Assembly: GCF_900106845.1 (NCBI RefSeq)
Contig: NZ_LT629850.1
Span: 1,718,930 to 1,776,905 of the forward strand
Direction of reading: 5' to 3'
Origin: Romboutsia timonensis
Lineage (GTDB): Bacteria; Bacillota; Clostridia; Peptostreptococcales; Peptostreptococcaceae
DNA length: 57,976 nt
Shown: positions 53,038 to 57,976 of the stretch, one piece after another
How the letters are laid out: every line of letters begins with the position of its first letter
Numbering within the stretch: the first letter of the stretch is position 1
Translations under genes and position numbers: made by a program
Notes under the pieces: model-generated
Seen by the model: only the letters and a program-made list of their open reading frames with translations
Databases searched by the model: none
What the model was told of the DNA's origin: nothing

Positions 53038-53859
53038 TTAAGGTAATAAATAAAATTCATATCCAGATTTTCTTGCTTCATCTATAACCTCACCAAGTAT
53101 ATCAGCATTAGTCTTAGATATAGCATGTAAAAGTAATATAGAACCATCATGAAGATGATCTAATATATTTTTTTTACCTTCATATAATGAAGGCTGATTG
53201 CTAGGTTCATAATCACCATAAGCAAAACTCCAAAACACAGTCTTATAACCTAAATCTTTAGTCATAGCTAGACTTTTTTGAGAATACTGTCCCATAGGAG
53301 GTCTAAAAAACTTAGGCATATCCTTTCCTGTCAATTCTTTAAATTTATCTTCAACATCAGTAAGTTCCTTATTAAAAACATCAGTAGAATAAGTAACACT
53401 CGGCATTGAATAATGGTGATTAGTATGATTAGCTACAATATGTCCTTCATCTACCATTCTTTTTACAGTATCAGGAGAATAAGTAATATAATGAGAAGTA
53501 ACAAAGAAAATAGCCTTTACATTTTTTTCTTTTAAAACATCTAAAATTTGTTCAGTATATCCATTTTCATATCCTTCATCAAAAGTTAAATACAATGACT
53601 TAACATTTGGTGATTTAGGACCATTATAAATTGCATCATAATCACTTAATTTAAAGTTTAATTTATCATTAATATCAGGTGTTCTAGATTCATTGTTAGG
53701 TATAAAAAACCAATTTATACAAGTATTATCCAAACCAGTAGATTTAGTTTCTAATCTTTTATTATTTAAACCATTATAAATATTTGTACCCATCCTAGAA
53801 CAACCATACAAAGAAGTACATAAAGATAATACAAGTAAAATAGATGTAAGTTTCTTCAA
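53038..53859 (-). CDS. pdaA: PdaA-like polysaccharide deacetylase lipoprotein
   Basis: 273 aa from TTG 53859, which has AGAAGGTG seven bases upstream and gives a classic signal peptide start (MKKLTSILLVLSL); GTG at 53868 is the alternative. A lipobox (SLYGC) indicates a membrane-anchored outer protein. NodB motifs in order: TFDEGYENGYT (catalytic Asp), HTNHH (metal His pair), RPPMGQYS, a DYEP segment and LLHAIS. The EGYENGYT form is that of PdaA, which deacetylates N-acetylmuramic acid so that muramic-delta-lactam can form in spore cortex. It is a single gene. Confidence 0.88.
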   Translation of the reverse strand: MKKLTSILLVLSLCTSLYGCSRMGTNIYNGLNNKRLETKSTGLDNTCINWFFIPNNESRTPDINDKLNFKLSDYDAIYNGPKSPNVKSLYLTFDEGYENGYTEQILDVLKEKNVKAIFFVTSHYITYSPDTVKRMVDEGHIVANHTNHHYSMPSVTYSTDVFNKELTDVEDKFKELTGKDMPKFFRPPMGQYSQKSLAMTKDLGYKTVFWSFAYGDYEPSNQPSLYEGKKNILDHLHDGSILLLHAISKTNADILGEVIDEARKSGYEFYLLP

Positions 53860-53964
53860 AAGTAGCACCTTCTTTATTAAAAATTAAATCTTTATATTGA
53901 TTATGATTCCATGCAACAGTTACATTATAAGTGGAAAATTTATTAAAATTATGAATTAAAATAA

Positions 53965-53994
53965 AAAAATAGCTAGACATATCTAGCTATTTTT
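53965..53994 (-). terminator. Terminator of the sensor-kinase gene
   Basis: Perfect 13-bp stem AAAAATAGCTAGA with TCTAGCTATTTTT, 69 bases past the kinase stop. Confidence 0.85.
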
Positions 53995-54062
53995 ATTTTA
54001 AATTTATCATATAATTACCTAATATAGCTTAAAAATAATTAAACTAATATTTCTTTTATTAT

Positions 54063-57000
54063 TTAATCATTATTTACTGGAAGTATTATTATAAACTCAC
54101 TACCTACGCCAACTTCACTTTCTACATATATATCTCCACCATGAAGTGTTATAAGCTGCTTACTTATAGTAAGTCCTAAACCACTTCCTCCTTTTAATTC
54201 AGCACTTTTATCTACAACTTGATTAAATCTATCAAATATTAGCCTTTTATTTTCTTCACTAATACCTATTCCACTGTCCTTTACAGATATCTTCACTTTA
54301 TCATCTAAGTCTTTTATAGTTACTTCAATTAATCCACCTTCAGAAGTAAATTTAACAGCATTACCAACTAGATTTATAATACATCTTTCTATTTCTGTTT
54401 TATCACATCTAACAGTTTTTTCTTCTACATCTGTATCAAAGATTAATTCAATTCCTTTTTCCTCAATATAGTCTTTCATATCAAGTACAGTTTCTTCTAC
54501 TAAATAAACTATATCCTCATCTTTTTTAGTTAATACATAGCTATTATTTTCAATTTTTGAATTATCAATTAGATTATTAATTAAATTTAACAACCTAGAA
54601 GTATTTCTATCCATTATATCCATATAATAAGATAGTTTTTCAGGCGTTATAAATACTTCTTTTTGGCAAAGATTTTTTATTAATTGATTGATGCTAGTTA
54701 AAACATTTAGAGGTGTTCTAAGCTCATGGGATAGATTAATAAAGTAATTATTTTTATTTTGTTCTAATGTTAGTACCTTTTTGAATAATTCCATATTTTT
54801 ATCCATCTGATATCTTAAATCAACAGTTTTTTCATTAACCAATCTATCTAGTTTGTCTACCCTGTATTGATTTCTAATTAACCACACGACTATTAATAAT
54901 AAATATAAACATATTGCAAGTTTACTTTTCCAAAAATGAGGTTTAATAGTAAACTTAACTATACTTTCTTCTCCTACAACTCCATGCTGTGTTTTAGCTT
55001 TTATTCTTAATGTATAATCACCTTCACTTAAATTTGCAAATTCAATAGAGTTATTTTCTGTTTCGTTCCAATCATTAGATAAACCATCTAATTTATAGTA
55101 GTATTTAGTTGTTTTTGTATAATCATCTGTAAAAAAACTTATTTTTATATTTTTTTCATTATACTTAAGTTTAGTATTAGATATATCTTTTTTGTTTACT
55201 CCATTTACTTCAACTCTATCAAGTATAACCTTTGGTTTAAATTTTGATACCTCTATATTATCAGGATTAAATACATTAAATCCATTTATCCCACCAAAGT
55301 ACATATAACCGTTATTACTATCTTTAAAACAAGCTCTTCCGTTAAACTCATTAGATTGAAGGCCATCTATTATAGTAAAATTCTCAAATGTATTTTCTTT
55401 AGTGCAAAGTTTAGATATACCTCCATTTGTACTCATCCATATATTATTATTATCATCAACCAATATACCATATATAGTATTATCTATAAGTCCATCTTTT
55501 TCTGTATACCTTTTAAAAGTATCTTTTTTCACATCAAGAATATTTAATCCATAGACTGTTCCAACTAGTACATTTCCATTTAAATCCTCATTTATAAAAA
55601 TTATACAGTCATTGCTTATACTCGTTTCATTATTCTTAATATTTTTATATTTTTTATATTCCTTAGTATTTGGATTAAATTTTATTAATCCTCCTCCTAA
55701 AAAACATCCTATATAATAATTTCCTTTTGAATCTTCATAAATAGATCCTATAAATTTATCCGTTACTTCCATATCATCAAGTATATATGTAATATCTATA
55801 AGTTTATTATTTGAATCTAATACTACTAGTCCATTATTAGTTCCTATAAATAAACAACCTTTAGAGTCTACAAACAAACATGTTATTAGGTTTGATGGTA
55901 AACCTTCTTTTGTTGTATAATTTGTTATATTATAATTTTCACCATTTTTGACTAAAATAGATAAACCATTATTAGTTCCTATAAATACCTTATCTTTATA
56001 TCCAGTTATATCATGTATTTTATTACTAATTAAATTACTATTTTCTGTATTTAAATACTTAATTTCTTGACCATCCATGATATTTACGCCTTGTTCACTA
56101 GTTCCCATCCATAATAGATTGTCATCATCTTTATGTATACCATAAATTGAATCTCCACTTAGACTATTATAATCATATGGATCTGACTTAAAATGTAAAA
56201 AGTTAGTATTTGGATTAAATGTAGATATTCCTTTACTCGTACCTATCCATATAAGTCCACTTTTATCTTTAAACAAGCAAATTACTGAATTATCTATTAA
56301 GGTATTTCTCTCATATGCTTTTTTACTATATGATTTAAATTTTTCAGTTTCATAATCAAAAGCACAAATACCTTTATCTGTAGCAATCCAAAGCTTACCA
56401 TTTGAATCATTTATTGCATCTCTTATATTATCACTTGATATTGAAAATTCACTTGTACTATTTTTATAGTTCTTTATGGTTTTATCATTTAAGTTAATTC
56501 TAAATAATCCATTACCTAGAGTACAAACCCATAGGCTCCCTTTTGAATCATCATATACATTATATACTGCAAAATTTCCTATAGTATCTTTATAATGTTT
56601 TACTAAGTTTAAATCCTTATCTAATTCTATAAGACCTTTATTAGTACCTACCCATATATGACCATTAGAATCTTCTTTTACCGAATATATATATTGGCTT
56701 TGAAGCTCATTTGATTTTGACATAATACTATTGAATGTATCTTTTTCTTCATCGTATAAATTAACTCCATTTATGCCAAAAACAATAAGCTTACCTTCTC
56801 TAGTATAAAGAATCCTCCATATATTACTATCCAATAAATTACCATTATCTTTTTCTGGGTAATAATTTTTTATCTCATCTTTATCAGTATCAATTCTACT
56901 TAATCCATTTGTAGTTGAAACCCATATATATCCATTTTTATCTTCTGCAATATCACAAATATAATCATTAGCTATTGAGTTTTTATTATATTCATCATGA

Positions 57001-57251
57001 TTATAGTGTTTAAACTCATATCCATTATATCTATTAAGACCATCATCAGTTCCTATCCATATATAACCTTTACTATCTTGATATATAGTTTTTACAGTAG
57101 ATTGAGATAATCCGTCTTCAATGGTGATATTTTTAAAATTAAAATTTTCAACTATATTTGCATAGCTTGTACTAATATTCATACAAGAAAGTATACAAAT
57201 CATAGTTAATATAATAGTTAATTTTTTTTTATTTTTTTTTATAATTCTCAT
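54063..57251 (-). CDS. Two-component propeller sensor histidine kinase
   Basis: 1062 aa. Signal peptide or anchor (ILTMICILSCMNISTSYA) comes first. Then two seven-bladed Reg_prop propellers, about residues 35-690, shown by repeated W-[IV]-G-T-[NDS]-x-G-[IL] units (GYIWIGTDDGLNRY, GLIWIGTSKGISTF). A Y_Y_Y domain (about 690-770), one membrane helix (LAICLYLLLIVVWLI) and cytoplasmic HisKA (LSHELRTPLN, His near 845) plus HATPase_c (N box INLVGNAVKF, GSGIG-type boxes, GGSGLGLTIS) follow. No receiver domain is fused and no response regulator is adjacent, so it is an orphan. Family members in gut anaerobes sense carbohydrate or other ligands; the ligand here is unknown. Confidence 0.93.
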   Translation of the reverse strand: MRIIKKNKKKLTIILTMICILSCMNISTSYANIVENFNFKNITIEDGLSQSTVKTIYQDSKGYIWIGTDDGLNRYNGYEFKHYNHDEYNKNSIANDYICDIAEDKNGYIWVSTTNGLSRIDTDKDEIKNYYPEKDNGNLLDSNIWRILYTREGKLIVFGINGVNLYDEEKDTFNSIMSKSNELQSQYIYSVKEDSNGHIWVGTNKGLIELDKDLNLVKHYKDTIGNFAVYNVYDDSKGSLWVCTLGNGLFRINLNDKTIKNYKNSTSEFSISSDNIRDAINDSNGKLWIATDKGICAFDYETEKFKSYSKKAYERNTLIDNSVICLFKDKSGLIWIGTSKGISTFNPNTNFLHFKSDPYDYNSLSGDSIYGIHKDDDNLLWMGTSEQGVNIMDGQEIKYLNTENSNLISNKIHDITGYKDKVFIGTNNGLSILVKNGENYNITNYTTKEGLPSNLITCLFVDSKGCLFIGTNNGLVVLDSNNKLIDITYILDDMEVTDKFIGSIYEDSKGNYYIGCFLGGGLIKFNPNTKEYKKYKNIKNNETSISNDCIIFINEDLNGNVLVGTVYGLNILDVKKDTFKRYTEKDGLIDNTIYGILVDDNNNIWMSTNGGISKLCTKENTFENFTIIDGLQSNEFNGRACFKDSNNGYMYFGGINGFNVFNPDNIEVSKFKPKVILDRVEVNGVNKKDISNTKLKYNEKNIKISFFTDDYTKTTKYYYKLDGLSNDWNETENNSIEFANLSEGDYTLRIKAKTQHGVVGEESIVKFTIKPHFWKSKLAICLYLLLIVVWLIRNQYRVDKLDRLVNEKTVDLRYQMDKNMELFKKVLTLEQNKNNYFINLSHELRTPLNVLTSINQLIKNLCQKEVFITPEKLSYYMDIMDRNTSRLLNLINNLIDNSKIENNSYVLTKKDEDIVYLVEETVLDMKDYIEEKGIELIFDTDVEEKTVRCDKTEIERCIINLVGNAVKFTSEGGLIEVTIKDLDDKVKISVKDSGIGISEENKRLIFDRFNQVVDKSAELKGGSGLGLTISKQLITLHGGDIYVESEVGVGSEFIIILPVNND

Positions 57252-57558
57252 TAAATATAAATATACCTTCCTATATTTTTCTTCATTTTTCTACAATATT
57301 CTATATTTTTATATTGATATTTTCAAGTGATTTTATACAAAATATATACATAAATCAGTGCTTATAGTATTATTTATACAGTCATAATCCCAATAACTTT
57401 GTTAGTTTAAAATAATAGTGTTAGATATATATATATAATTCACTTTGATAAATAAAATCCTAATAAACTCGTTGTGCTAGTTAATTTTTTCAATAATAAA
57501 ACTCCAACAAATATAGCAACCTAAGATTATCAATACTAATTTAAAGGAGGTTTACTAT
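57252..57558. other. Divergent region, sensor kinase / IS982 end
   Basis: 307 bases. The left third carries the kinase promoter. The right part should contain one IS982 terminal repeat, but with the other end outside the window I cannot place it. Confidence 0.55.
57298..57326 (-). promoter_or_regulatory. Predicted sigma-A promoter of the sensor kinase
   Basis: On the minus strand: TTGAAA (57326-57321), a 17-base spacer, TAGAAT (57303-57298), about 45 bases before the ATG at 57251. Confidence 0.55.
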
Positions 57559-57976
57559 ATGATGTTAGAGCTTAATAATTATTATATCCAGGAGTTAGAA
57601 AATTTAACAGATTTATTTACAAATATTTTTGTAATTATAGATGATATATACAATGAAATTATACCTATTGATATAAGGAATAGACGTAATATTAAGGATA
57701 GCAAACTTTCAGATAGTGAGATAATTACTATTAGTATAGTTGGAGAACTTTTAACTATTGACTCAGAGAAATCATTTTTTAGTTTATTAAAAAGAGAATA
57801 TAAAGAACTATTTCCAAGATTAGGAGATAGAACTAGATTTAATAGAACTAAAAGAAATTTACATTTAGTAATATCTAAAATAAGAGGATATATATCTGAA
57901 TTTATGCAACTTTACTCTAACAATATAAGAGTTATAGATAGTATGCCTATTCCTGTATGTGAGTTTGGAAGAGCTC
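57559..57976 (+). CDS. IS982-family transposase, N-terminal part (runs off right edge)
   Basis: 139 codons, open to the window edge, from ATG 57559 with AAAGGAGG seven bases upstream. IS982 hallmarks: SDSEIITISIVGELLTIDSE, FFSLLKREYKELFPRL and DRTRFNRTKRNLHLVI, followed by the first catalytic Asp in RVIDSMPIPVCEFGRA. The later D and E of the DDE triad are outside the window, so intactness is unknown. Confidence 0.88.
   Translation, partial: MMLELNNYYIQELENLTDLFTNIFVIIDDIYNEIIPIDIRNRRNIKDSKLSDSEIITISIVGELLTIDSEKSFFSLLKREYKELFPRLGDRTRFNRTKRNLHLVISKIRGYISEFMQLYSNNIRVIDSMPIPVCEFGRA

Noticed and set aside
1-57976. tRNA, rRNA or tmRNA genes
   Set aside because: No stretch with cloverleaf-compatible conserved boxes or rRNA motifs was noticed on either strand; not excluded by computation.

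Overview
The window is very AT-rich, with short intergenic gaps and mostly AGGAGG-type ribosome binding sites. The gene set (bile salt hydrolase, PdaA, AGCS symporter under a lysine riboswitch, TIGR02677-02680-type Wadjet, several IS families) points to a gut-associated Clostridia genome, probably Peptostreptococcaceae such as Paraclostridium, Paeniclostridium, Romboutsia or Terrisporobacter. The species assignment is inference. No rRNA, tRNA or CRISPR array was seen.

Left part (1-17.5 kb) is mainly metabolic. It holds the edge of an IS110 element, a peptide deformylase-like gene, a Crp/Fnr regulator coupled to cytidine deaminase, an IclR regulator, a bile salt hydrolase with all catalytic residues, a metallophosphoesterase broken by an IS30 element, and a ferric/phosphonate-type ABC importer operon (binding protein, PP2C phosphatase, ATPase, fused permease). 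A lysine riboswitch with a readable translational OFF switch precedes a symporter-amidohydrolase pair, followed by a short serine acetyltransferase.

The middle (17.5-24 kb) is decayed accessory DNA: an Rpn-type nuclease without a normal start codon, a frameshifted replication-initiator relic with 12-bp-phased CCTAGG repeats, a HIT protein, a NERD-nuclease gene broken by a second, apparently identical IS30 copy, and a TPR protein.

The accessory core (24-53 kb) is a defence island. Reading leftwards from 36.8 kb, an uncharacterised two-gene pair (839 and 348 aa) is followed by a degenerate methylase-TRD fusion, two different HsdM subunits in tandem, HsdS and HsdR. The promoter of the fusion gene lies between two identical 23-bp palindromes 118 bp apart. 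To the right is a phage-type control and replication module (ImmA/IrrE, two XRE regulators with repeated operators, KilAC antirepressor, YqaJ exonuclease, DnaD-like and DnaC-like proteins) with no structural genes or integrase. After a DUF362 ferredoxin come a complete four-gene Wadjet operon and a Fic enzyme.

The right end holds a PdaA-like deacetylase lipoprotein, an orphan two-component propeller sensor kinase, and the start of an IS982 transposase running off the window. The strongest candidates for undescribed biology are the 839/348-aa pair joined to the multi-methylase type I locus, the twin-operator promoter in that locus, and the lysine-controlled symporter/amidohydrolase pair.
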